Shown: piece after piece, positions 52,551 to 61,273 of the stretch
Numbering within the stretch: position 1 is the stretch's first letter
How the letters are laid out: every line of letters starts with the position of its first letter
From: JAFNAG01 sp963824985
GTDB taxonomy: Bacteria > Acidobacteriota > UBA6911
DNA: 64,000 nt
Direction of reading: 5' to 3'
Assembly (NCBI GenBank): GCA_963824985.1
Contig: CAWGRQ010000001.1
Coordinates: forward strand, 62,001-126,000
Made by a program: the position numbers and the translations under genes
Notes under the pieces: generated by a model
The model's database searches: none
The model's input: only the letters and a program-made list of their open reading frames with translations
What the model was told of the DNA's origin: nothing

Positions 52551-52637
52551 GGCGTTCGACACATTTCTCTGAGAGAGGTGTTGGAACAGAACCGGGCGGC
52601 CAGGAGAAAGGTGTGCCCGGCTGAAGACGGCAGAAGC

Positions 52638-52681
52638 GTGAGGAGAAGCGTCCCCCGAGCTCGGGGGACGCTTCTCCTCAC
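52638..52681. repeat. 44-bp perfect palindrome
   Basis: Bases 52638-52659 and 52660-52681 are exact reverse complements with no spacer (centre CCCCCGAGCTCGGGGG, outer GTGAGGAGAAGC/GCTTCTCCTCAC). It lies about 90 bp after the IS91 relic and 130 bp from the end of the next gene. It may be an IS end, a terminator for both sides or a fold-back scar. Confidence 0.8.
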
Positions 52682-52810
52682 CCTGGGCGCCGATTGGCTC
52701 ATCGCGGCCCGCTGAAAGCCACTGCATCACCGGCCCGGCGGGAGAATCCCGGGTGATTTTCCCACCAACCGGCGCTATCATGCTCCAGGCAGGAAAATGC
52801 AAATTACTAT

Positions 52811-54289
52811 CTATTGGAGTTCCTGTTTCCAGCTGCCAATCACCTTAAGCGCATCCCCTTCCCATTCGTCATGACCTCTGCTTCTCAGGATGCGGTGTGC
52901 GATGGATTCCCTCGCCTCAGGGTTGATAATGATCAGCCGGTCACCCGCCAGCAGGTCAGCACAATGGGCTTTGCGTATCACGCCGTCGCCGTCCACAAGC
53001 GAGACGCGGTTTGACGGTTCGAGCAGCACTGCGCAATCGCCCTCAAGCCGAACAAAATTTGCCGACACCTCCGTCTGCACCATATCACCCTTATCCGCTT
53101 CATCCAGTAACACCGTACCGCGTTCAAGCACACTGCTGCCGGTAGTGAACATGCGCCTCAGCGCCTCGAATTCAGCTTCAGGAAAGAGTGATGTTTTACG
53201 GCTAGGCATGAACGCTTCCGGTGAAGGAAGTTGCTCCAGTCGCTGAAATACTGGTGCAAGAATCGTCCGATTCGCCACGTGCTCCGGGAACAAGAGGCGC
53301 GACCTGACCAGATGCTCACCCACGAACCGAATTTCACTTGGAAGCAGGATAAAGGTGATGCGTCTCGGCGCCATTCGGGCCAACGGCACGAAAATCGCAT
53401 GCGGCTCAAACACTTGCGGAATCAAGCACCGGGACCCCTCACCCAAATCGCCGATCTCTGCGGGCGTGATTATTGAAATGTCAGCAGTTGTACCGAGTCC
53501 ACGGGGCTCAGGCAATTCCAGAGCCCACCGAAGAGCCGTTCCCAATGTGGGGCTTGCTACGATAATAGCTACCGGTTTCTGATACGCCAGACTCTGTTTA
53601 ATGCTCGCGATGAAGCTTTCGTGTTTCGGCGAGAAGTCCCGCAACAGTTTCTCGAGGCGGCCAAATCCTGCAACCAGTTCCTGGATTATACATTCTTCCC
53701 AATCGCCCAGTGCGGCCACTTCAGGGATCCTTGCACCAAGAACATTCATCCGTTCCGCAATCGACCAGTCAAAAGCAACGGTTGGATGCACTGCGGCCAT
53801 CAGCCCCTGCTCATAGGACCGGATGCTGACCGGAAGGCTCAGAAGCAGGTTCCGCAAGCGCGCGGTGGTGCGATACACATCGGCAAGCACGCGGTCCCGG
53901 CGAACATCGAGCTGTTCCATCAGGGCTTGAAAGGCACTGTCGAGGTCCTGCCAGGTTTTTTCCAGCGGCGGCAACATCACCGGCTCAATCCAGTCCAGCT
54001 CTGTGGCAGCACAGAACTGTTCGAAGCGGCTATCGGGGAGGCAGACCGGGACCATCGACTCGCCCCCCTTTCGCATAAATTCAGGAGCGAAAATCGATTC
54101 GTGAATAATCACCATCGGAATTTCAGCGATCGAGATCCTGCTTTCGGCAGGAGCGTCATCAACCATCACGAGGATCGGATCGAACCGTCGCCTGATAGCG
54201 TCCAGCGTAGCCGTATCAGACCTCCGCGTAATCAACACTGCGGGTCTGTCTTCATCACCTCGCCCGACAAACTCCCGGTCCTCGATCAT
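52811..54289 (-). CDS. Unknown protein, possibly part of a defence operon
   Basis: 492 residues from ATG 54289, but no SD is seen and the frame is open for 36 more codons up to the stop of the preceding AbiEii-like gene, so the true start is uncertain. Composition is alpha/beta. Features: RPAVLITRRSDTATLDAIRR, an Ile/Pro-rich segment IAEIPMVIIHESIFAPEF, KPVAIIVASPTLGTALRWAL, RITFILLPSEIRFVGEHLV. The middle looks like a degenerate helicase second RecA domain without catalytic motifs. Weak likeness to the C-terminal half of DrmE-type defence proteins is only an impression. Same strand as the second AbiE pair. Confidence 0.55.
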   Translation of the reverse strand: MIEDREFVGRGDEDRPAVLITRRSDTATLDAIRRRFDPILVMVDDAPAESRISIAEIPMVIIHESIFAPEFMRKGGESMVPVCLPDSRFEQFCAATELDWIEPVMLPPLEKTWQDLDSAFQALMEQLDVRRDRVLADVYRTTARLRNLLLSLPVSIRSYEQGLMAAVHPTVAFDWSIAERMNVLGARIPEVAALGDWEECIIQELVAGFGRLEKLLRDFSPKHESFIASIKQSLAYQKPVAIIVASPTLGTALRWALELPEPRGLGTTADISIITPAEIGDLGEGSRCLIPQVFEPHAIFVPLARMAPRRITFILLPSEIRFVGEHLVRSRLLFPEHVANRTILAPVFQRLEQLPSPEAFMPSRKTSLFPEAEFEALRRMFTTGSSVLERGTVLLDEADKGDMVQTEVSANFVRLEGDCAVLLEPSNRVSLVDGDGVIRKAHCADLLAGDRLIIINPEARESIAHRILRSRGHDEWEGDALKVIGSWKQELQ

Positions 54290-54397
54290 CCGCGGTGTGG
54301 ACTCTGCGCCTGCTATCTGGGCAGCAGGGAAGAAATTGTGCAGCCGGGTTCGCTGATCTTCCTGGCCTGACGTGCACCATCGCCGAATACTTTTCTT

Positions 54398-55291
54398 TCA
54401 GCCAACTTTCACCAGTCTCTCCCACACTGCCTTTTCGCGTTGGTGAGGGTCATGTGCCAGTACCTGTTCTTCCGGTGTCATCTCCAATAAAAATCGGAAT
54501 CCCCTGGCACAATCAGCGCAAATTCTTTCGCGGTCAATCACTTCCGTGCGCCGAACCAGGTCCCGCAGGTCATCCCAGTCGAAGTCCCTGCCCTCCTCGA
54601 ATTTCCTCATAAGGCGCTCAGGGTCGAATGTGTCACGCGCCTGCCACAACTTCAACACAACGAGCCTGCGTATAAGCGCCTGGTTCAGAGGACGCGCCGC
54701 GTATATCCCGAGATCGTAAATGTCACGCGCCTTGTTGCGCTGATAACAGGCGCGAATTTTTTCGGCCAGAATTTCGGGCAATGCAAGGCAGGTGATTTCA
54801 GCCGGCTTGAAGGGCATCAGCCCGAAATAACTCTGCTCGCATTGCGGCCTGCGTTCCGAAGCCAGCGTCGGCGTCTCGCGCCGGCTGATCTGCAGCTTTA
54901 TTTCGCTGTTGCCCGACGCGTTCCATTCGTGCTCATAGGTTGGATTTACGCCCCACGACAGGCTGTCCACCGTCTCGTAGTAGCTATCATCCGGAATGCG
55001 AAACCTGATCCCGTGAAATTCCTGCTCAAACGCCTGCATCATAGAGAGGATGACATCTTCGTGATCGTGTTCCTCAATCCCGCTGAAATCCAGATCGGTT
55101 GAGAACCGTCCCTGGCTTCCAATGAACATTTTCCGCAGGCAGGTGCCACCCTTGAAGGCAAGCCGGTCCAGAATGCCGCGCTCCGCCAGAAGCTGAAGAA
55201 GAAAGGTCAGCACAATCTCCTTCTCCGCTATCATCATGTCGCGAAAACCTGATTGCGTAGAGTAACGGCGCACCTGCGGCTGAGTGAGCAT
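54398..55291 (-). CDS. AbiEii/nucleotidyltransferase toxin, second AbiE pair
   Basis: 297 residues from ATG 55291, 2 nt after the antitoxin stop; the frame is open to 55381. Motifs: AFKGGTCLRKMF (GG), GRFSTDLDFSG (DxD), ALPEILAEKIRACYQRNKARDIYDLGIY (Lys plus RDIYDL). That is the COG2253-like nucleotidyltransferase set. The C-terminal part has CADCARGFRFLLEM and many acidic residues. Toxin partner of the preceding winged-helix protein. Confidence 0.87.
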   Translation of the reverse strand: MLTQPQVRRYSTQSGFRDMMIAEKEIVLTFLLQLLAERGILDRLAFKGGTCLRKMFIGSQGRFSTDLDFSGIEEHDHEDVILSMMQAFEQEFHGIRFRIPDDSYYETVDSLSWGVNPTYEHEWNASGNSEIKLQISRRETPTLASERRPQCEQSYFGLMPFKPAEITCLALPEILAEKIRACYQRNKARDIYDLGIYAARPLNQALIRRLVVLKLWQARDTFDPERLMRKFEEGRDFDWDDLRDLVRRTEVIDRERICADCARGFRFLLEMTPEEQVLAHDPHQREKAVWERLVKVG

Positions 55292-55293
55292 TG

Positions 55294-56157
55294 TCAGGCG
55301 TACTTCTTTACGACTTTGCGCCGGCCGAGTCCTGCGCTCTCGCGCAGCTCCCCGCGCGCGACATTGACAAACAGATGCCACGTCCTGTCATGGCCGATTG
55401 CATCGCTGACCCCGATAGCGGGGTTCGGCCCCATCCAGGTCCGCGCGACGCCGGAAGCCAACTGGAGCAGTCGTTCACGGATATCGGCAGGCATCCCGGC
55501 TCCTGCGTGATCCATCACCCAGCCGAACCGGCGCACCAGCGCCTTCGAATCGATCCGCTCCAGGTACTCCAGCGCTTTGGGCCACTCCAGACGCCGGCTT
55601 GCCGCCGCAAGAATCGAGGCAGCCTCAGCCATGCCCCCGGCAAGTGCCGGGCGGTCGATACAGTCGATGGCTGTCTTCTCCCTGTCGGACATCACCACCT
55701 TGAAGCCGAACACATCGACGGGAGCGAATCCGAAAAACTTGCCCTCTGTCGGATTGACAATCCGTACCCTCCCCTCTCCCACTCGCCGTTCCCGCACGCG
55801 CACCGGCGTAACCACAAAAATGACCTGCCGATGCTGCGTCGTCAGGCCATAGTATGCGGCTGCGCTGCCGTACCCTATATAGTAGGGATCGGCGATACGG
55901 CTGGCGAGCGCCAGCAGATTGCTTTCCCCCAGTGCGTCAGGTCCCTCCTCGGGAGGGATGACGATGTATTTCCCCCAGCTCGCCCGTTCCAGCCAGCCCT
56001 TTCGACGCAGGGACTCAATCACGTTGTCCGCCGCCTTGGGGCTCGCACCCAGCAGCCTGATAATCTCCTGCCGGCCCACTTCCCGCCGTTTTTGTTCGGC
56101 GAGAGCAAGCACGACACGGCTTTCCTGCGGCGACAAGGTTCGGACGTTGTAATCCAT
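55294..56157 (-). CDS. AbiEi-like winged-helix antitoxin, second AbiE pair
   Basis: 287 residues from ATG 56157 (GAGG 9-10 nt upstream); a frame to 56214 exists but would cross the operator. N-terminal winged helix (LSPQESRVVLALAEQKRREVG, AADNVIESLRRKGWLERASWGKYIVIP), then the AbiEi/COG5340 core with YYIGYGSAAAYYGLTTQ, FFGFAPVDVFGFKVVMSDREKT and DCIDRPALAGG. Expected to repress its own promoter by binding the palindrome at 56171-56199 and to neutralise the toxin. Confidence 0.85.
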   Translation of the reverse strand: MDYNVRTLSPQESRVVLALAEQKRREVGRQEIIRLLGASPKAADNVIESLRRKGWLERASWGKYIVIPPEEGPDALGESNLLALASRIADPYYIGYGSAAAYYGLTTQHRQVIFVVTPVRVRERRVGEGRVRIVNPTEGKFFGFAPVDVFGFKVVMSDREKTAIDCIDRPALAGGMAEAASILAAASRRLEWPKALEYLERIDSKALVRRFGWVMDHAGAGMPADIRERLLQLASGVARTWMGPNPAIGVSDAIGHDRTWHLFVNVARGELRESAGLGRRKVVKKYA

Positions 56158-56170
56158 GATATTGTGCCTC

Positions 56171-56199
56171 ACAAAACCCCCTAAGTAAGGGGGTTTTGT
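56171..56199 (-). promoter_or_regulatory. Palindromic operator at the start of the second AbiE transcript
   Basis: Perfect 12-bp arms ACAAAACCCCCT / AGGGGGTTTTGT around a 5-nt loop. It covers the predicted transcription start and ends 14 nt before the antitoxin ATG. It could be the AbiEi binding site or an RNA hairpin in the leader. Confidence 0.65.
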
Positions 56200-56204
56200 T
56201 ACAG

Positions 56205-56233
56205 ATAATATCATTGGAGCCTGGCTCAGTCAA
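56205..56233 (-). promoter_or_regulatory. Promoter of the second AbiE operon
   Basis: On the minus strand TTGACT (56233-56228), a 17-nt spacer and TATTAT (56210-56205): one mismatch to consensus in each box. Transcription would start near 56198, inside the palindrome. Confidence 0.7.
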
Positions 56234-56315
56234 CATTTATATGCACAAAACCCTGTTCCTGGCGAATTTTCATTCTGCATCATTTTCTACGTCCCACAGC
56301 CCAGTTTTTGGGGAA

Positions 56316-57257
56316 TCAGGATTCTGAAATGTAGCGATGGATTGAAGTCCCAGGAGCACACGAAAGCTCTATGGATCGATACGGTGGGGGGCATCCGCGA
56401 ACGATGGGAGTTCCGCTTTTCCACCTGTCGTTGATTAATGCTCTGTCATGCCCCAAGGTCCGTGCCGCGGGGTCATGCCGCTCTGGGTGTCTGATATAAC
56501 CCTCGACAGGATCATGGTCGGAGCTGAGATATTTGGGCATCCGGAGTTGCCGTCCGATGGCGCCGTTGAACCTCCGGCAAAGAGCGGCGCCATTGACCGT
56601 TCCGGCATGGACGGCGAAGCCGACGATGCGGCGGGTGTATTGGTCCATGACGACCAGGACCCAATGGGTCCGGAGTGTGGCCGATTCGCACCTGAACAAA
56701 TCGATACTCCAGAGGCTGTCCTTCATGTGCCCAAGGAAGGTCAGCCACGAGGGGCCGGTACGATTCGGATCCGGCCGGTAGTGAGCGGCAAGGATACGAC
56801 GAACCATGTCCTTGTTGATCTGGATTCCGAAAGCCAAGGCGATCTGCTGAGCGATGCGAGGACAGCCCCAGGACGGGTTGCGATCCTTCATCTCGACCAC
56901 GGCTTTAATCAGTCCGTCGCTGGGTCCCTTGGGTCCAGGCTTACCCCGGCGCTTAAATGAGAAAAGCAGGCGATATTTACGGTACTCCAGCGCCTGACGG
57001 AGGCTCAAGAGAGTCGAAGGTTTCAGTACGATGGCCGAATGGATCAGACGGGCTGGGCGAATGAGGAGTGCACACAAACCAGCGACGAGGCGATCTGAGG
57101 TCCGCAGATTGGGTGACCGAGGCCTGGAGCGATTGAGGATCAGCAGTTGGTGTTTGACGAGAACGGACTCGGCGACCACGGAACGGATGCCGCCGGGCCC
57201 AAAGAGCCGGGTGAGTGTGACGATGACATGGACGAAAAGGATGAGGAGATCGCGCAT
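56316..57257 (-). pseudogene. Truncated DDE integrase/transposase (rve type)
   Basis: The first 240 or so codons match a widespread family of helix-turn-helix plus rve-core transposases: VAESVLVKHQLLILNRSR, ALEYRKYRLLFSFKRRGKPGPKG, GCPRIAQQIALAFGIQINKD, DSLWSIDLFRCES and WVLVVMDQYTRRIVGFAVHAG. After the second Asp region (YLSSDHDP, about 56510) the sequence departs into unrelated codons and the rest of the core, including the catalytic Glu, is missing. So it is an inactive relic whose 3' part was replaced. It marks the right edge of the mobile/defence zone. Confidence 0.8.
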
Positions 57258-57347
57258 CTACGCATCATAACAAACCCTGGATTTAATTGGGTTTAAGTTG
57301 CGAGTTAGCAATTCGCCATGCACACGTTGAAAAATCAGTGCGGACGG

Positions 57348-58598
57348 CTATTTCGCATATCCGATGGCGTTGATCGGATCCAGCTTCGAGGCCCGATGGG
57401 CGGGATAGAGGCCGAAGAACATCCCGATCCCCACGGAGAAGGCCACCGCCATCACGATGTAGATCGGCGACAGGCTGAACGGCATCCCGGTCAGAAGGGA
57501 GACTCCGTAGGCGGCGGTAAGGCCCGCCGCGACACCGACGACACCGCCAAGACCGGTCAGGCAACCGGCCTCAATCAGGAACTGCCACATGATGTGCTGG
57601 CGTTGGGCTCCCACCGCTTTGCGAATGCCGATCTCGCCGGTGCGCTCGGTCACGGAGACCAGCATCATGTTCATGACGCCGATCCCTCCGACCAGAAGCG
57701 CGATGGATGATATCGCAGCCAGGACCGCGGCAATGGGTCCGGTGACCCTGGAAATGAACTCGAGGGCCGCCTCGGAGGAAGTCACCGCAAAGTCGTTTTC
57801 CTGATTCGCTTTCAACCGCCTCTGGACGCGCATGACGCGAATGATTTCTTCCCGCGCCGTCTCGACGGGCACTCCCTCCCGCACGGCGGCCAACACCGCC
57901 TGGCCATCCCTCTCCTTCCACATCGTGGCTTTATAGGTCGTATAGGGAATCATGGCAAAATTCTCGCCCATGCTGCCGAACAGAGTCTTGCGCTGGGCGA
58001 ACGTTCCCACGATGGTGAAGTCGTCATTATTGACCCTGACCCTTTTGCCGATGGGGTCGACATTGGGAAACAGGTCGCGCCGGGGGCTGTGTCCGATGAC
58101 TACCACTTTGGCGTTATGGAAGACCTCCTCATCCGTAAACATCCTCCCTTCTTCCAGATCCAGGCTTTGGATATAGAGAAGCGAGGGCTGCGTCCCGATC
58201 ACCTGCACCATGCGGCTTTTCTCGTCCTTGTACCGGAGCGTGGGCGGCGGCCCGCTCGGCTGCACGACAAACACGACATGGCGCAGCGAAGGGCATTGCG
58301 CGCGGATCGCCTCAGCGTCATCTTCGGTGATTTCCTTGCGGTGGAGCATCTTCTCGTCGAAGCCACCGACGAAGAAGTCAAACTTCTGGACCTGCAACAC
58401 AGTCTGTTCCGAGCTGCTGATCTGACTGGTGATGCTCTCCTTCAGGCCAAGCAGGATAGATACCATGCCCATGAGCGAGGCCACACCGATCGCCACACCG
58501 AGGATGATCAGGCCGCTCCTCAGCTTGTGCATGCGCAGCACATCCAGGGCGATAAACAGGTTCTCCATAATCAGTCCGGATCGTTTGCCGTCACTCAT
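57348..58598 (-). CDS. MacB-type ABC transporter permease
   Basis: 416 residues from ATG 58598, overlapping the upstream permease stop and with GAGG 9 nt before it; 58568 is an alternative. N-terminal membrane helix (KLRSGLIILGVAIGVASLMG), a large periplasmic MacB_PCD domain, and three C-terminal helices with the FtsX-core signature VGGIGVMNMMLVSVTERTGEIGIRKAVGA. Ends in the usual DPINAIGYAK. It exports or mechanically transmits, with a partner ATPase that is not in this window. Confidence 0.86.
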   Translation of the reverse strand: MSDGKRSGLIMENLFIALDVLRMHKLRSGLIILGVAIGVASLMGMVSILLGLKESITSQISSSEQTVLQVQKFDFFVGGFDEKMLHRKEITEDDAEAIRAQCPSLRHVVFVVQPSGPPPTLRYKDEKSRMVQVIGTQPSLLYIQSLDLEEGRMFTDEEVFHNAKVVVIGHSPRRDLFPNVDPIGKRVRVNNDDFTIVGTFAQRKTLFGSMGENFAMIPYTTYKATMWKERDGQAVLAAVREGVPVETAREEIIRVMRVQRRLKANQENDFAVTSSEAALEFISRVTGPIAAVLAAISSIALLVGGIGVMNMMLVSVTERTGEIGIRKAVGAQRQHIMWQFLIEAGCLTGLGGVVGVAAGLTAAYGVSLLTGMPFSLSPIYIVMAVAFSVGIGMFFGLYPAHRASKLDPINAIGYAK

Positions 58599-59817
58599 AA
58601 CGCAATGCCTCAATCGGATCGAGCTTGGCCGCCTGCATGGCCGGATAGGCCCCAAAAAAGACCCCCACGACAAATGTGACCCCTATGCCAATGGCGATGG
58701 ACCACATTTTAATTGCATAGGGGAGAGGCGAAAGATAGGCGATGGCCGCGGCAATCACAAAACCGGCCAAAATGCCGAGTACGCCCCCGACACTCGAAAG
58801 CGTGACCGCCTCAACCAGGAATTGCCAGAGAATGTTCATGCTGGTTGCCCCAACCGCCTTGCGGATGCCGATCTCCCGGGTGCGTTCGGTGACCGACACG
58901 AGCATGATGTTCATGATAACAATGCCGCCTACCACCAGGCTGATCGAGACGATTCCGATGAGGACGGCAAAAATCTGGGAGCTGATCGAACTCCACAGGT
59001 TGAGCAGATTGTCCTGGGTGATGATCGCAAAGTTATCTTCGCGCTTCGGTCCCAGGCGGCGCAGCGTGCGCATTGCCAGCCGCGTCTGATCCACACAGGC
59101 GACCACCTGTTCGAGATTGGCGGGTTTGATGTGAATCGTCAGGGATCGATGCGCGCCATACAATTTCTGGAAGGCGGTGATGGGGATTACGACCGCCAGG
59201 TTGGGGTTGCTCCCCAAGCCGCTCGGCTTTTGCTTCAGAATGCCGATGATGCGAAAGGGGAGGCCGCCGACCCTGATCTCCTTGCCGATCGGGTCCAGCG
59301 AGGGATAGAGCCGGTCGGCAACATCGAAGCCGACAACTGCCACCTCCTTACTGTGCAGGACTTCCTGGCTCGAGAAATGCCGGCCGTCCTTAAGCTCCCA
59401 TCGCCCCAACATGGGATAGTTCTCCGATCTTCCCTGAATGGGAACGGATTGAATATACAGGGACCGGTTGCGCACTTCCGAGCTCGCGCCCAGGCTGGCA
59501 TCCATATATTCGGCGAGCGTGACACGCTCGCGCAGGAATTCGAGGTCGGCGAGCGTAACCGTCGGGTTGTGCAGCGATTTCAGGAATTTGTCAAAATCCG
59601 AGAGAATATCAAGGCCATTCACTTGCTGGACTGAAAACACTCCGGACCCTTCCCCGGCCACCTCGTTCTCGATGTAGGAATTCGCGCCGTCGATAATGCT
59701 GACAACGGCGATCACCGACATTACGCCCACAATATTTCCGAGCAGCGTCAGAATGGTCCGCAGCTTGTTGGCCCAGAGGGCTTCGAGCGCAATCATTACC
59801 CCTTCCAGCAAATGCAT
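58591..59817 (-). CDS. MacB-type ABC transporter permease
   Basis: 408 residues from ATG 59817 (GGGAG 8 nt upstream). Same plan as the following gene: NKLRTILTLLGNIVGVMSVIAV, periplasmic MacB_PCD domain, then ISLVVGGIVIMNIMLVSVTERTREIGIRKAVGA and a DPIEALRYE end. The two permeases could form a heterodimer. No ATP-binding gene is seen between 57 and 62 kb. Confidence 0.87.
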   Translation of the reverse strand: MHLLEGVMIALEALWANKLRTILTLLGNIVGVMSVIAVVSIIDGANSYIENEVAGEGSGVFSVQQVNGLDILSDFDKFLKSLHNPTVTLADLEFLRERVTLAEYMDASLGASSEVRNRSLYIQSVPIQGRSENYPMLGRWELKDGRHFSSQEVLHSKEVAVVGFDVADRLYPSLDPIGKEIRVGGLPFRIIGILKQKPSGLGSNPNLAVVIPITAFQKLYGAHRSLTIHIKPANLEQVVACVDQTRLAMRTLRRLGPKREDNFAIITQDNLLNLWSSISSQIFAVLIGIVSISLVVGGIVIMNIMLVSVTERTREIGIRKAVGATSMNILWQFLVEAVTLSSVGGVLGILAGFVIAAAIAYLSPLPYAIKMWSIAIGIGVTFVVGVFFGAYPAMQAAKLDPIEALRYE

Positions 59818-59971
59818 GTTCGCGACTCCCGTTGGACCAGTTGATACGCTCAAGCCCGAAAATAGTTTACACGGACATGGCACCCGCGGCGATTTCAAGC
59901 CGATTTCCCGGGAAGCGGCGCCGTGCACTTCTGTTCATTCGTTTGCTATGGACGTTCATGCATTATTCAGG

Positions 59972-60661
59972 CTATACGCCTCCCATCATGCGGAGAAACT
60001 GATCCACAGAATCAAACTGCAGGTAGGGATTGCGGCGCTTCTCATCCCCGAGGGTCGATGAAGGGCGGTCGGCTTCATCGTGTCCCGGATGCAGAATGAG
60101 ATCATCATCCAGGGCACGTAACCTGTGATTCAGGCTCCACCACATTTTTGCGGCGTCACCGCCAGGTAAATCTACGCGCCCGCAAGCGTTAACGAACAGC
60201 GTGTCACCGGAAAAAAGATGCCCGCCGGCCAGAAAACACTGTGAACCAGGAGTGTGTCCGGGAGTGTGAATACAACGTACTGCAATGTCCCCAACCCGGA
60301 TTTCTTCCTCGTCGCCGACCGCGTGGATCTTCCCGGAATGCCGCGCCATGAAACCGGTCGGAACCTGATACCGGTTCGTCATCGTGCGCATGTACCCGAT
60401 TTCTTCGGAATTCATATAAGCGGCGGCATCGGTGGTGTCGAGCATTTCTTCAAGCGCGTTGATATGATCCGGATGCGCGTGGGTCACAAGGATATGGCCA
60501 AGTTCGAGCTCGAGATCCTGAACGGTTTTCCGGATGGCGGAAGCATCCCATGCGGGGTCGATCACGGCTGCTTCCCGTGTCCGGGCACAGCCGATCAGAT
60601 AGATGCAGTTGCCCATCGGGCCCAGTTCCAATTGCTTGAAAATGATATCCTTCGCCGCCAT
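59972..60661 (-). CDS. Metallo-beta-lactamase-fold hydrolase (glyoxalase II-like)
   Basis: 229 residues. Complete zinc site: THAHPDH, HTPGHTPGS, FSGDTLF and the C-terminal LHPGHDE. The FxQLELGPMGNCIYLIG start is that of small glyoxalase II-like or persulfide dioxygenase-like hydrolases. Cytosolic. Contrast with the degenerate MBL protein at 3.5 kb. Confidence 0.88.
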   Translation of the reverse strand: MAAKDIIFKQLELGPMGNCIYLIGCARTREAAVIDPAWDASAIRKTVQDLELELGHILVTHAHPDHINALEEMLDTTDAAAYMNSEEIGYMRTMTNRYQVPTGFMARHSGKIHAVGDEEEIRVGDIAVRCIHTPGHTPGSQCFLAGGHLFSGDTLFVNACGRVDLPGGDAAKMWWSLNHRLRALDDDLILHPGHDEADRPSSTLGDEKRRNPYLQFDSVDQFLRMMGGV

Positions 60662-60805
60662 GAATTCCCCCGGCTCCCCGCTGTATCTTATGCTGCTATT
60701 AATGTCGTTGGTTTATCCCGACCCATGTCAACCTCTTCAATATTCGGCCGATTACCCCCTGAAATCAACGGCCAATTCAAATAGTGGAGAACGGAGATGA
60801 TCCCC

Positions 60806-61092
60806 TCAGGGCTCGCGCAAAAATAGCTTGGCACTTTGTTGCGGCCCTAAACGTAACTCTGACATTTTGTTTCGCGCTTACCATCCGATACGAGGTATCC
60901 CCGGGATCGAAGCACTGAGGGGCCGCAACCCTTCGGGCCGCGGCGGCGGGCGGGCATCTGCTGCGTTGCCGTTCCTCGACGATGTCACCACATCGCTTGC
61001 ATCGCAGCGCCTTGTATCTGCCCACCCCAGGAGCACCACAGGTGCGACGGTGCTCGCGCCAAAATGCCAGGCTATTCTTGCGCGAACCCTTA
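60806..61092. repeat. MITE-like element with terminal inverted repeats, copy 2
   Basis: The left end CAGGGCTCGCGCAAAAATAG and right end CTATTCTTGCGCGAACCCTT are inverted repeats continuing to about 31 bp. The interior shares the CATCTGCTGCGTTGCCG and CTCGACGATGTCACCACATC blocks with copy 1 at 10380. It is about 40 bp longer than copy 1. It fills most of the 612-bp gap; the remaining bases on both sides show no gene. Confidence 0.8.
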
Positions 61093-61273
61093 GTGCACCT
61101 CCTGCATCTCTTACATGTTGTGCGCATCAATCCCAAATGCGGTATCATTGTGGCAGGCCTGCATGGTGTCAGACCCTTCAACGACTTACAATGCCAGGAC
61201 GCCGGCTCGAACCCGTCAGTTCAGGCGCGGCCAAAGTATGAATGGTATTCGAGGCACAAATTGAGGATGCCTT

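Noticed and set aside
52811..56157. Complete DISARM or other multi-gene defence system
   Set aside because: Only an AbiE pair and one unrecognised protein are present; no methylase, helicase or nuclease gene accompanies them.
61120..61215. tRNA-like GGCTCGAACCC segment
   Set aside because: No matching acceptor stem, D-loop or anticodon arm could be built around it.
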